From the NCBI GenBank assembly GCA_023422555.1, contig JAFAGQ010000260.1, positions 1 to 18,217 on the forward strand: 18,217 nucleotides of DNA, in the 5' to 3' direction. Numbering within the stretch: the stretch's first letter is position 1; each line of letters starts with the position of its first letter. The position numbers and the translations under genes are program-made. The notes beneath the pieces are model-generated. The model saw only the letters and a program-made list of their open reading frames with translations, searched no databases and was not told where the DNA came from. This DNA is from Pseudomonadota bacterium. Lineage in GTDB: Bacteria; Pseudomonadota; Gammaproteobacteria; Burkholderiales; Burkholderiaceae_B. This document shows positions 1 through 6,866 of the stretch, piece after piece.

Positions 1-159
1 CAGCGTGCGAGTGCCCGATTCAGGGATGTATTTCATCCAGGCATAGGGATCATTGCGGCTGCGGCCCAGCTGCTCAATGAAATGGTCCTGCCGCGGCGCG
101 ACAGGGGCGTTGACGGAAGGCCAGGTGGCAGCGTGGCAGGGGTGAGAAGGGGAAGACAT
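1..159 (-). CDS. S9 family oligopeptidase (oligopeptidase B-like), N-terminal 53 residues only
   Basis: Partial gene: the ATG is at 159-157 and the frame stays open to the window edge, so only the first 53 residues are visible. The stretch PVAPRQDHFIEQLGRSRNDP followed by YAWMK is the characteristic start of prolyl-oligopeptidase-family (S9A) serine peptidases, where a PxxPR...HG.xRxDPYAWM segment precedes the beta-propeller. Bordetella-type homologues carry a very similar 'IPESGTRTL' continuation (recalled, not searched). The family cleaves short peptides after basic residues or proline, usually in the cytoplasm. The catalytic domain lies outside the window, so activity cannot be judged. No signal peptide is seen. 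The LysR gene upstream points the same way but is 264 bp off, so co-transcription is not implied. Confidence 0.72.
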   Translation of the reverse strand, partial: MSSPSHPCHAATWPSVNAPVAPRQDHFIEQLGRSRNDPYAWMKYIPESGTRTL

Positions 160-423
160 GGGAAGAAAAAGGCAAATCGTATGAATGTGGTCGATTTGAA
201 CACAAGTCGGGCCGGTGTCGGTGAAGAAAACTAGGGCAGGTCTGCAAAAGGCAGTCCAACTCTTGTTCAAGGTTCACGTCGAGAAACGCTATAAAAACAC
301 CGAAAAGGGGCGTTGATTCGACGCGTTCCGGAGAAGTTGGGAGAGGACTGAGAAGGTTGTCGCGTTTGCGCAGTCAGGTATGGCCAGTAGCCTGCAGCTA
401 CTCTTAATTCTCAAGTTGTTCTG

Positions 424-1311
424 TCATATTCTATTGAGATCAGCCCGCAAATTTTCAAGCTGGGCTTCAAACGCTTCAACCAAGGGTGAGCGCGTCGAAA
501 ATCTGAGCCATACCATCCCAATTCTGCGCACCGGGCATGGTGATGGTAATTTCCATCGCTTGAGCCTTAAATCCTGAGGTCCGGTAACTGGCCAATCTGG
601 AAGGATCGAAACACCAAATCCCTCAGCCACCAGTTGCGCAATGTGTTCGATGCCATCCAGTTCAAACTGAACTTTCGGTCTGATTCCGTGGCTTCTTAAA
701 TAGTCGTCAACCAGTTTACCCCCGACAACCTTGCGATCGTAAAGAATAAAGGGTTCCTGTGCGGCTATTTCGAGCGGATTGTTAACAGACTTTTCAGATC
801 GAGTGAGCAACACCAAAGGTTCCTCTCTGATCAGGTTCCACCGACAAGTTTTAGGTAGCTCAAAATCGGGGTGCACTAAAATCGCCGCATCCAGATGGCC
901 CGTCATGACACGATCCAACAATAATGAAGATGTGCCCGGTTCTATGTACAGCTGAATTTCCGGATGGTGCTGCATCCATTTTTTCATAAGGGCAGGCAAC
1001 AAGCCCATGAGGGCAGTTGGTGTCGCCCCTAATTTCAAAGGTCCCGCAGGCAAACCCGTGTCCGACGCAGCTGACCTTAATTCGTCCGCCTTATGCAATA
1101 AATCTCTGGCGTGCTCGACTACCCGTGCCCCGGTTATTGTGGGTTTAACAGTCCGTCCGGCTCTGGTAAGGAGTTTGCATCCCAGTTCTGCTTCCAAAGC
1201 ACGGAGTTGCTGCGCAACCGTAGTGGGTGCGAGATCCAGTCTACGAGCGGCATCAGCTATTGACCCCGAATCGACAACCGTAACGAAGCTCTGCAGAAAG
1301 CGACTATCCAT
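424..1311 (-). CDS. LysR-type transcriptional regulator
   Basis: A 295-residue protein of normal LysR length. The N-terminal winged helix-turn-helix is clear: residues 1-60 hold FLQSFVTVVDSGSIADAARR, then LDLAPTTVAQQLRALEAELG and the typical 'KLLTRAGRTVKPT' wing. The rest fits the two-lobed periplasmic-binding-like effector domain, with a hinge near residues 85-95. It is transcribed divergently from the enolase/Bug/amidohydrolase operon with a 102-bp shared intergenic region, the classic arrangement for a LysR activator of the adjacent operon that also represses itself. The inducer is presumably the operon's substrate or an intermediate (inference). No good Shine-Dalgarno sequence precedes the ATG. 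The start is chosen because MDSRFLQSF is a standard LysR N-terminus. Confidence 0.93.
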   Translation of the reverse strand: MDSRFLQSFVTVVDSGSIADAARRLDLAPTTVAQQLRALEAELGCKLLTRAGRTVKPTITGARVVEHARDLLHKADELRSAASDTGLPAGPLKLGATPTALMGLLPALMKKWMQHHPEIQLYIEPGTSSLLLDRVMTGHLDAAILVHPDFELPKTCRWNLIREEPLVLLTRSEKSVNNPLEIAAQEPFILYDRKVVGGKLVDDYLRSHGIRPKVQFELDGIEHIAQLVAEGFGVSILPDWPVTGPQDLRLKRWKLPSPCPVRRIGMVWLRFSTRSPLVEAFEAQLENLRADLNRI

Positions 1312-1413
1312 ACAACGTATTTTACGTTTTTTAAACCCTATAAATGCATATTTTTTTTATTGTTCGGTGAAATATAGACTGGGCACATCAATCAATGTAT
1401 CCAGGAGAAATAA
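1312..1413. promoter_or_regulatory. Divergent LysR/enolase control region
   Basis: A 102-bp AT-rich spacer between divergent genes. It contains an inverted repeat ACGTA-TTT-TACGT (1315-1327) directly at the regulator's start, and a second AT-rich dyad around ATGCAT (1344-1349). Both resemble LysR-type T-N11-A sites, but neither match is decisive. A possible -10 for the enolase operon is TATAGA (1373-1378); no good -35 lies in front of it, as expected for an activator-dependent promoter. The enolase ribosome-binding site AGGAGA is at 1403-1408. Confidence 0.45.
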
Positions 1414-2538
1414 GTGTCTGTTATTCAATCCATTGAAGTTTGTGTCGCACGCGTACCACTAGATAAAGTGACGTATCTTTCAAATCGTACAGTCGTTGAC
1501 CGCCATTATGGTCTGGTTAAAGTCCGAAATTCGGATGGCGCAGAGGGCATTGGCTTCTGTTACGTGGGTAATGCTGCTGGCGAAATATTTCGCGTGGCGG
1601 TCGAGCAACTATTGGCACCAGTACTCATTGGACGAGACTCTCTTGCAGTGGAAGGGCTATGGAAGGAAATGTACCAGGAAGCGCTTTTGCAGGGACGGAT
1701 GGGAACGGTGATGCGTGCGCTCAGTGCGTTGGATATTGCTCTGTGGGATCTGAACGCACGGGTGGCCAAACTCCCTCTGCATAAGTATTTGGGAGCAGTA
1801 GAACTGGAAACGGTGCCTGCCTATGCGAGTGGGGGTTATTACGTTGACGGTAAAACGGCAGAGCAGCTTGGTGAGGAAATGGCCAGTTACGTTGCTTTAG
1901 GATTCAAGGCAGTAAAAATGAAAACCGGGCGTTGGTCGCCAGAAGGCGAGGAGTCTCGTGTAAAAGCGGCGAGAGAGGCCATCGGACCCAATATCGAACT
2001 CATGCTCGATTGCAATAATGGATGGGTAGATACGGTCCAGGCCATGGAATACTTGCGTCGAATCGAACAGTTCAACCCGTATTTTATTGAAGAGCCTTTC
2101 AGTCCGGATGACATCGAGAGCCACGCACGTCTCGCAAAATTGACTCGCATTCCAGTGGCTACCGCTGAAATCGGATATGGACGTTGGTACCACAAACAGC
2201 TTCTTGATATGGAAGGCGCTGCAATCCTGCAAACAGATGCAGCAGTATGCGGAGGAATTACGGAATGGAAACGCATTGCCGCGATGGCGGCCGGATACGG
2301 AATACAAATGTGCCCCCATTGGTTTCATGATGTTCATGCTCCGCTTGTAGCCGCCACACCCAATGCACGTTATGTCGAGTTTTTCTGGGATGATCAGGTG
2401 CTCAATTTCCGACGTCTTGTTGATCGTCAATTGGATCACAAGGATGGTCGGGTGATTCTGCATCAGGATCCCGGTCTTGGTTTTGGCTTCGATGAAAATC
2501 AGATTGCCAAGTATGGACGCTGGACCACAGTCTCCTGA
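1414..2538 (+). CDS. Enolase-superfamily enzyme (mandelate racemase/muconate lactonizing type)
   Basis: A 374-residue protein with GTG start, placed by the AGGAGA ribosome-binding site five bases upstream; the next in-frame starts would cut into the N-terminal capping domain. The capping domain covers about residues 1-125 and the TIM barrel about 130-360. Catalytic features are visible: the KxK pair K168/K170 in AVKMKTG; metal ligands D199 (LDCNNGW), E226 (IEEPF) and E252 (TAEIGYG); D275 at barrel strand 6; and H302 in CPHWFH on strand 7. The KxK plus Asp/His dyad is the mandelate racemase subgroup pattern. Enzymes of this type abstract the proton alpha to a carboxylate, giving dehydration, racemisation or cycloisomerisation of acid sugars or lactones. 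The substrate cannot be read from sequence. The downstream LigI/galactarolactone-isomerase-type gene recalls the Agrobacterium galactarolactone cycloisomerase/isomerase pair, so a lactone or aldarate pathway is plausible. Confidence 0.88.
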   Translation: MSVIQSIEVCVARVPLDKVTYLSNRTVVDRHYGLVKVRNSDGAEGIGFCYVGNAAGEIFRVAVEQLLAPVLIGRDSLAVEGLWKEMYQEALLQGRMGTVMRALSALDIALWDLNARVAKLPLHKYLGAVELETVPAYASGGYYVDGKTAEQLGEEMASYVALGFKAVKMKTGRWSPEGEESRVKAAREAIGPNIELMLDCNNGWVDTVQAMEYLRRIEQFNPYFIEEPFSPDDIESHARLAKLTRIPVATAEIGYGRWYHKQLLDMEGAAILQTDAAVCGGITEWKRIAAMAAGYGIQMCPHWFHDVHAPLVAATPNARYVEFFWDDQVLNFRRLVDRQLDHKDGRVILHQDPGLGFGFDENQIAKYGRWTTVS

Positions 2539-2577
2539 TCTGTGCAACTTCATGATATTAACCGGAGAGACTGACAC

Positions 2578-3558
2578 ATGAATCGTCGAAACTTCATTTC
2601 TACGCTAGCCGCTTTCGCCGCAGCAAGTGCAATGCCTTCAGCGCATTCTGCTTCAGGTAAATTGCCATCGGGTCCAATACGCATCATCGTAGGCTTTCCT
2701 GCTGGTGGTGGAACCGATATTCTGGCTCGAATCGTCGCAAATCAACTGAATAAGCTTTGGGGAGTTCCCGTTGTTGTTGAAAATAAAGCCGGTGCGGCTG
2801 GTCTGATCGCTGCCCGGGAAGTAGCCAGAGCAGCACCGGATGGCAAGACCCTTATGATGGGTCACATCAATGCATTGGGGATTCTCCCTGCTTTGAATCC
2901 AAGGCTGGGATTTGACGCGGAGAAGGATTTCACGGCAGTCGCATTGGTGGGCCAGACTCCTCAGGTACTCGTCGCCAATCCTAAAGCGGTAAAAGCCGTC
3001 GCAGATTTGGTCAAACTATGCAAAAGCAAACCTGGCGAGGTAACTTTTGGATCGTCGGGCATCGGGTCTGCCCAGCATTTGGCACTAGCGCTGTTCGAAC
3101 AGACGGCAGGGGTTTCGGCCCTACATATTCCCTATAAAGGTGCTGCACCATTGATGACCGACCTGGTTGGTGGACAAATTGAATATGCGTTTGAAGGGAT
3201 GACAACTGCTGCGCCATTCATCAAAAGTGGGAAAGTACAAGTTCTCGCACAAACCGGTACCAAACGGGCCAAATCGTTCTCTGATGTTCCTACGGTTGCT
3301 GAATCAGGTTTTCCAGACTTTAATGCAAGCATCTGGTTTGGACTGGTGGGCCCTGGCCAGATGCCGTCGACTATCGTTTCCCAGATGAACAGTGACGTTA
3401 ATAAAGTCCTTGCGATGCCTGAAGTGATAAGCCAATTGGAACAGTTTGGAGCAGAAGGCGGTGGTGGGACAGCTGAAAGTTTTGAATCTTATATGCGCGA
3501 AGAGCGCAAGAAATGGGCGCAATTGATCAAAGCCCGAGCAATTACATTGGAAAACTGA
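2578..3558 (+). CDS. Bug-family (TctC-like) periplasmic solute-binding protein, first copy
   Basis: A 326-residue exported protein. The N-terminus MNRRNFISTLAAFAAASA resembles a twin-arginine signal (RRxF plus hydrophobic stretch) with cleavage near residue 25, which is unusual but not rare in Bug proteins. Family signatures: FPAGGGTDILAR (40-51) with the ligand-loop aspartate D47, the ENKAGAAG segment (68-75) and APDGKTLMMG (86-95). Bug proteins bind carboxylated solutes in the periplasm and normally feed tripartite tricarboxylate (TctAB) transporters, but many are encoded without membrane subunits. None is encoded here, so it either uses a distant TctAB pair or acts as a sensor. It follows the enolase gene by 39 bp, with a GGAGAG ribosome-binding site, and is clearly in the same operon. 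Confidence 0.93.
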   Translation: MNRRNFISTLAAFAAASAMPSAHSASGKLPSGPIRIIVGFPAGGGTDILARIVANQLNKLWGVPVVVENKAGAAGLIAAREVARAAPDGKTLMMGHINALGILPALNPRLGFDAEKDFTAVALVGQTPQVLVANPKAVKAVADLVKLCKSKPGEVTFGSSGIGSAQHLALALFEQTAGVSALHIPYKGAAPLMTDLVGGQIEYAFEGMTTAAPFIKSGKVQVLAQTGTKRAKSFSDVPTVAESGFPDFNASIWFGLVGPGQMPSTIVSQMNSDVNKVLAMPEVISQLEQFGAEGGGGTAESFESYMREERKKWAQLIKARAITLEN

Positions 3559-3598
3559 CAATCACAAATAATCAGTACCTACAACCAGGAGACATCAC

Positions 3599-4564
3599 AT
3601 GAAATTCAAACTCCCCTTGGCGGTGTTCATATGGACATTGCTTACAACTGGAATGGCGTTTGCAAATAGCCTTGGTAGTCAGCCGTTAACACTCGTTGTA
3701 CCGTTCGCGCCGGGCGGTAACGCAGACATTGTCTCTCGTTCTATCGCAGTGCCAATGTCAAAAATACTGGGCCAAAGTGTTGTTGTTGATAATAGAGGAG
3801 GGGCTGGCGGTGCCATTGGCACGGCCATGGTAGCAAATGCCCGCCCCGATGGGAACACGCTTTTGGCGGCAACACCTGGCCAATTGGGAACATTGCCGCA
3901 TATGTTCAAGACCGCATACAAGATGAGCGATTTTTCCCCAATCGGCGTTCTCAGTAAAACTTCGATTGCACTGATTGTTAGGCATGCAGATGACAGATTC
4001 AAAACTGCAGAGGAATTTATTGCATATGTAAAGAAAAACCCTGGGAAACTGAATGTAGGCCACGCTGGTCCGGGGTCGCCAAATCATCTGGCAATGTTAC
4101 AGTTCGGGGATGCGATCAATGGTCAATTCACCCCTATCGCATATAAGGGTTCGGGCCCTGCATTACTGGACCTGCTCTCTGGTCAAATCGACGTTATATT
4201 CGATCAGGTAAGTAGTTCACTTCCTTACTTGAAAGCCGATAAGTTTTCGGCACTCTTGGTACTTAGCCCCACCAGGGATGAAAGCATTCCTGATGTCAGG
4301 ACACTAAAGGAAGTCGGATTGTCCGAATTTGATGCAAGTACCTACATTGGTTTGCTGGCACCTAAAAATGTGCCGGCCGCAACGCGAGAGAAATTAACCG
4401 CTATTGTTAAACAAGTAGCGGGTGATTCGCAGTTTGATCAAGGGCTGAAAAAAATAGGCAGTTCTGCATACTACGGAGATCCGAGCAGATTCGCAGATAT
4501 CCTGAAAACGGATGAACAGCTTGCTATCAAGCTAAAAGATCAGGGCAGACTGATCGATGATTGA
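3599..4564 (+). CDS. Bug-family (TctC-like) periplasmic solute-binding protein, second copy
   Basis: A 321-residue paralogue of the preceding Bug protein. It has an ordinary Sec signal peptide (residues 1-22, hydrophobic core from PLAVFIWTLL, cleavage after MAFA). Bug signatures are PFAPGGNADIVSR (35-47) with D43, DNRGGAGGAIGT (64-75) and RPDGNTLL. A CCAGGAGA ribosome-binding site lies at 3586-3593. It is well diverged from copy one and lacks the twin-arginine motif, so the pair is not a recent duplication and probably has different ligands or affinities (inference). Its last eight bases overlap the start of the amidohydrolase gene, indicating translational coupling. Confidence 0.93.
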   Translation: MKFKLPLAVFIWTLLTTGMAFANSLGSQPLTLVVPFAPGGNADIVSRSIAVPMSKILGQSVVVDNRGGAGGAIGTAMVANARPDGNTLLAATPGQLGTLPHMFKTAYKMSDFSPIGVLSKTSIALIVRHADDRFKTAEEFIAYVKKNPGKLNVGHAGPGSPNHLAMLQFGDAINGQFTPIAYKGSGPALLDLLSGQIDVIFDQVSSSLPYLKADKFSALLVLSPTRDESIPDVRTLKEVGLSEFDASTYIGLLAPKNVPAATREKLTAIVKQVAGDSQFDQGLKKIGSSAYYGDPSRFADILKTDEQLAIKLKDQGRLIDD

Positions 4565-5387
4565 TCCAAATACTGAGCAAGAACAATGGTGGGACTGTCA
4601 TTTTCATATCTTTGATAATGATCGCTATAAACTTTCTCCAGATTGCGCATATATACCTGAAAATGCGTATCTAGCAGCATTCCGCCAATTGAGTCAGTCC
4701 AGTGGAGTACAACGCGGGGTATTGGTACATCCCAGTGTCTACGCCTTTGACCATAGCAGCTTTGAAGATACTTTATCAAGCAATTCTGACTGGCTGCGCG
4801 GCGTCGCTGTGGTGAACGAAAATGAAAACATAACCTCAGATGCCCAGATCGAGTATTGGGACGACCTGGGTGCTTGTGGGACACGTATCAATCGCCTTTT
4901 TCCGGGTGCACCTGCTAATTCGGATAGAGTCATAGAGCGCGTAAGACCATTTGGGTGGCACATACAAGTGCTGGTTGATATTGTCCGTGATATTTCATTG
5001 ATCAGCAATATTGCAAACAAAGGCGTGCCGTTGGTAATCGATCACTTTGGTCATCATCCAGCAGAAAAGCTGATTCGAAGCCCCAAGTTCTTTGATTTGT
5101 TAGCTCTTATGCGTGAGGGAAATGTTTGGATAAAACTTTCTGCTCCATATCGTCTGGATGCAGGAGATTCTCCATGGTCAATGACTCGTAAGCTAGTGGA
5201 CATGTTCGTACGGGCGAACCCGGCCAGGCTGGTTTGGGGCAGTGACTGGCCACATCCACAAAATCACAAATCACCATTTACAGTCCCGGAAAGTAATTCT
5301 GTATATGAAACGATTCATAATTGGTTTCCAGATAGGGAGTTAAGACGGTTGATAATGTCTTCAAATCCGGCGGTTTTGTATCAATGA
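4557..5387 (+). CDS. Amidohydrolase-2 family lactonase/isomerase (LigI / galactarolactone-isomerase-like)
   Basis: A 276-residue cytoplasmic TIM-barrel enzyme of the COG3618 branch of the amidohydrolase superfamily. Visible active-site elements: the HxH at H15/H17 (WWDCHFHIFD); R110 and R113 in GTRINRLFPG, matching substrate-carboxylate arginines of LigI; H135 (GWHIQV); H163 in VIDHFGHH; the catalytic aspartate D230 in WGSDWPHP; and the C-terminal NPAVLY (270-275). Characterised relatives hydrolyse 2-pyrone-4,6-dicarboxylate (LigI) or isomerise galactaro-lactones (Gli), mostly without a metal ion. It overlaps the second Bug gene by 8 bp, so it ends the enolase operon. Together they suggest uptake of a carboxylated solute, lactone opening or isomerisation, and dehydration or cycloisomerisation. 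Which lactone is not determinable here. Confidence 0.87.
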   Translation: MIDPNTEQEQWWDCHFHIFDNDRYKLSPDCAYIPENAYLAAFRQLSQSSGVQRGVLVHPSVYAFDHSSFEDTLSSNSDWLRGVAVVNENENITSDAQIEYWDDLGACGTRINRLFPGAPANSDRVIERVRPFGWHIQVLVDIVRDISLISNIANKGVPLVIDHFGHHPAEKLIRSPKFFDLLALMREGNVWIKLSAPYRLDAGDSPWSMTRKLVDMFVRANPARLVWGSDWPHPQNHKSPFTVPESNSVYETIHNWFPDRELRRLIMSSNPAVLYQ

Positions 5388-5440
5388 AACAGGTTCTTCG
5401 TTACTCATAACGACCGATGCTACATCGCGATAGATAATGT

Positions 5441-6136
5441 TCAGTATTCCAAATTACTAGTGCTTGCCTCTGGATATAGATTTGGCATCAGTAAGGAAAG
5501 AGATCCCAGCGGGAAACCAAATCTTAAAGGCGCGTGCGTTGAGTTGCTTTTAACCACGCCAAGGGCGATCAGTTCGGACAGTAAGTAGCGTGCAGTCCGT
5601 TCGCCCAGACCCGTCATTTGTATAAATTCTCCTCGGCTGAGGCTGCCTACGGCAAACAAATGTTGAAGCGGAAGAATTGCTTCTTTACGCAGTTTTCTAT
5701 TGCCTGTGGCCGAATGATAGGATACGAAACCCTCAATTCGATTTTTCATCCCTTGCAGATCCAGCAAGCCTGACATGAAATTCACCTGATCGAGACAAAT
5801 ATCCAGGAAAAAATCGATCCATGTGAGCAAACCTTTTTCCGACAGATTACCCCGGCCGTCAAGATCTCCCTGCCGTGGTGCGTCTGCAGCAGCCAGCATT
5901 TGGTAATAGTTCTCCTTGTTTCTCGGCAAACCACGATTTACGGACCAGATCCCATGGCTGAGGGGCATTAGTGATGCATGTGTCTGCAGTCTTGAAGCTC
6001 GCCCGTTGCCATCAATGAAGGGATGGATCCAGGCAAGCCGATGATGGGCGCACGCAGTGGCAATGAGGTTGCGCTGCGGCGGCCAGGGCTTTGCATAAAA
6101 TTCATCGAATACGGATAGAACACATTTTTGCCAGTT
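5441..6136 (-). pseudogene. Fic family AMP-transferase, 5'-truncated remnant
   Basis: The open frame reads from a TGA at 6139-6137 down to the stop at 5443-5441. Homology starts abruptly near 6118 with LSVFDEFYAKPWPPQRNLIA, then ACAHHRLAWIHPFIDGNGRA: the full Fic motif HPFxDGNGR lies at 5999-6025. The C-terminal half follows, with a winged-helix-like end (residues SLSRGEFIQMTGLGERTARY and onward). Fic proteins transfer AMP or related groups from nucleotides to target hydroxyls. Intact members of this class have roughly 150 further residues before this point, including the N-terminal region that contributes to regulation and to the fold; here an in-frame stop and AT-rich DNA replace them. The only ATG in frame (5968) lies after the Fic motif, so even a translated product of 175 residues would be catalytically dead. 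The gene is convergent with the enolase operon, 53 bp apart. Confidence 0.82.
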
Positions 6137-6480
6137 TCAATTCAAAGTTATTGAGTGAATAACATATTGATATTAAGGCAAATTTAAAGAGAAATGCCAG
6201 TTAAGTAGCCCAAATTTTGCTGGTTTTTTTGCCGGTTTTTCTGCCACTTACTTTGCACGAATAAATCAGCCGCTCCAGTCGAAGTAAAACGAGCACAACT
6301 TCAACTAGAGACCCTCTCGATACGCAGAATACGGGACTCTCGTTATCGAATAACTATATGAATTTATTAAGATTTTCGAGAAAAATTTACTATAGTTTAG
6401 GGTAAAAATTTACTATAGTTTAGCGGGAACTTCCTGGGTTGCCCGCAGCTTCTTTCGCCTCCCATTCGGCAACTCCAGGC
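6137..6480. other. Gene-free AT-rich stretch beside the fic remnant
   Basis: No convincing coding frame on either strand. Composition is clearly more AT-rich than the flanking genes between 6121 and 6425. It holds T-rich runs (6221-6240), two short 'TGCCAG' repeats (6129-6134 and 6195-6200) and the 20-bp tandem repeat listed separately. It occupies the place where the missing N-terminus of the fic gene would be, so it is probably the scar of a deletion or replacement. Confidence 0.5.
6381..6423. repeat. Perfect 20-bp direct repeat, period 23
   Basis: AAAAATTTACTATAGTTTAG occurs at 6381-6400 and again, identically, at 6404-6423, separated by GGT. Each unit contains the 8-bp palindrome ACTATAGT. 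A 23-bp period is close to two helical turns, so dimeric repressors could bind side by side on one DNA face. It lies upstream of the fic remnant in its direction of transcription. An operator of a lost or moved regulator/antitoxin is possible; there is no direct evidence. Confidence 0.8.
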
Positions 6481-6481
6481 G

Positions 6482-6703
6482 TCATCTGTTCAACAGCCGA
6501 TCAGCCCGCTCCTGCGACCGTTTTACATAATCATCCATGCGCTCTTCCTGCTCGCGCGTGCGCTGCCGGGTGATCTCTTCGCGCTCATATTGAGACTTCT
6601 GGTACGAATCGTGATCCCCATTATGTCGATGAGCAGACGCAATATTCAATTGAATGCCTGAGATCGTAAGCAATAGCAGAACGAGCGCGGTTTTATAGTT
6701 CAT
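6482..6703 (-). CDS. Small exported His- and charge-rich protein of unknown function
   Basis: A 73-residue protein if translated from the ATG at 6703. An in-frame ATG at 6733 would add ten residues, but the 6703 start gives a standard signal peptide: MNYK, a hydrophobic core ALVLLLLTISGI and a likely cleavage after IASA (residue 24). The mature part is about 49 residues: a short His-rich start (HRHNGDHD) and then a strongly charged Arg/Glu/Gln stretch predicted to form one amphipathic helix (REEITRQRTREQEERMDDYV and on). No family is recognised. Neither start has a good ribosome-binding site. The signal-peptide architecture supports a real gene, and the periplasm is the expected location. The His-rich segment hints at metal contact, which is speculation. 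Confidence 0.55.
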   Translation of the reverse strand: MNYKTALVLLLLTISGIQLNIASAHRHNGDHDSYQKSQYEREEITRQRTREQEERMDDYVKRSQERADRLLNR

Positions 6704-6866
6704 GTTTAAAGATAAAAGTGAAAATTGAATCATTAACGCAGATTATGTTGCCGTAATTTGCAGATATCTCCAGCACGGCAGACAGGGAATAGCTTTCCTA
6801 ATAATTAAGACCCGATCTTTGGACTGAATTCGAGATACTGATGGTGTTTATGGCGCCGACACAAGG

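Noticed and set aside
74..277. Minus-strand open frame of 67 codons at the left end
   Set aside because: It overlaps the S9 peptidase start in another frame; the peptidase frame has recognisable family sequence.
386..402. Hairpin AGTAGC-CTGCA-GCTACT as a terminator for the LysR gene
   Set aside because: Read on the minus strand it is followed by GGCCATACC with no T-run, and the stem is only six pairs.
1007..1462. Plus-strand open frame of 151 codons opposite the LysR gene
   Set aside because: It is antisense to a clear LysR protein and runs into the enolase gene; the translation has no family features.
6381..6423. CRISPR array
   Set aside because: Only two repeat units with a 3-bp gap, no spacers and no cas genes.
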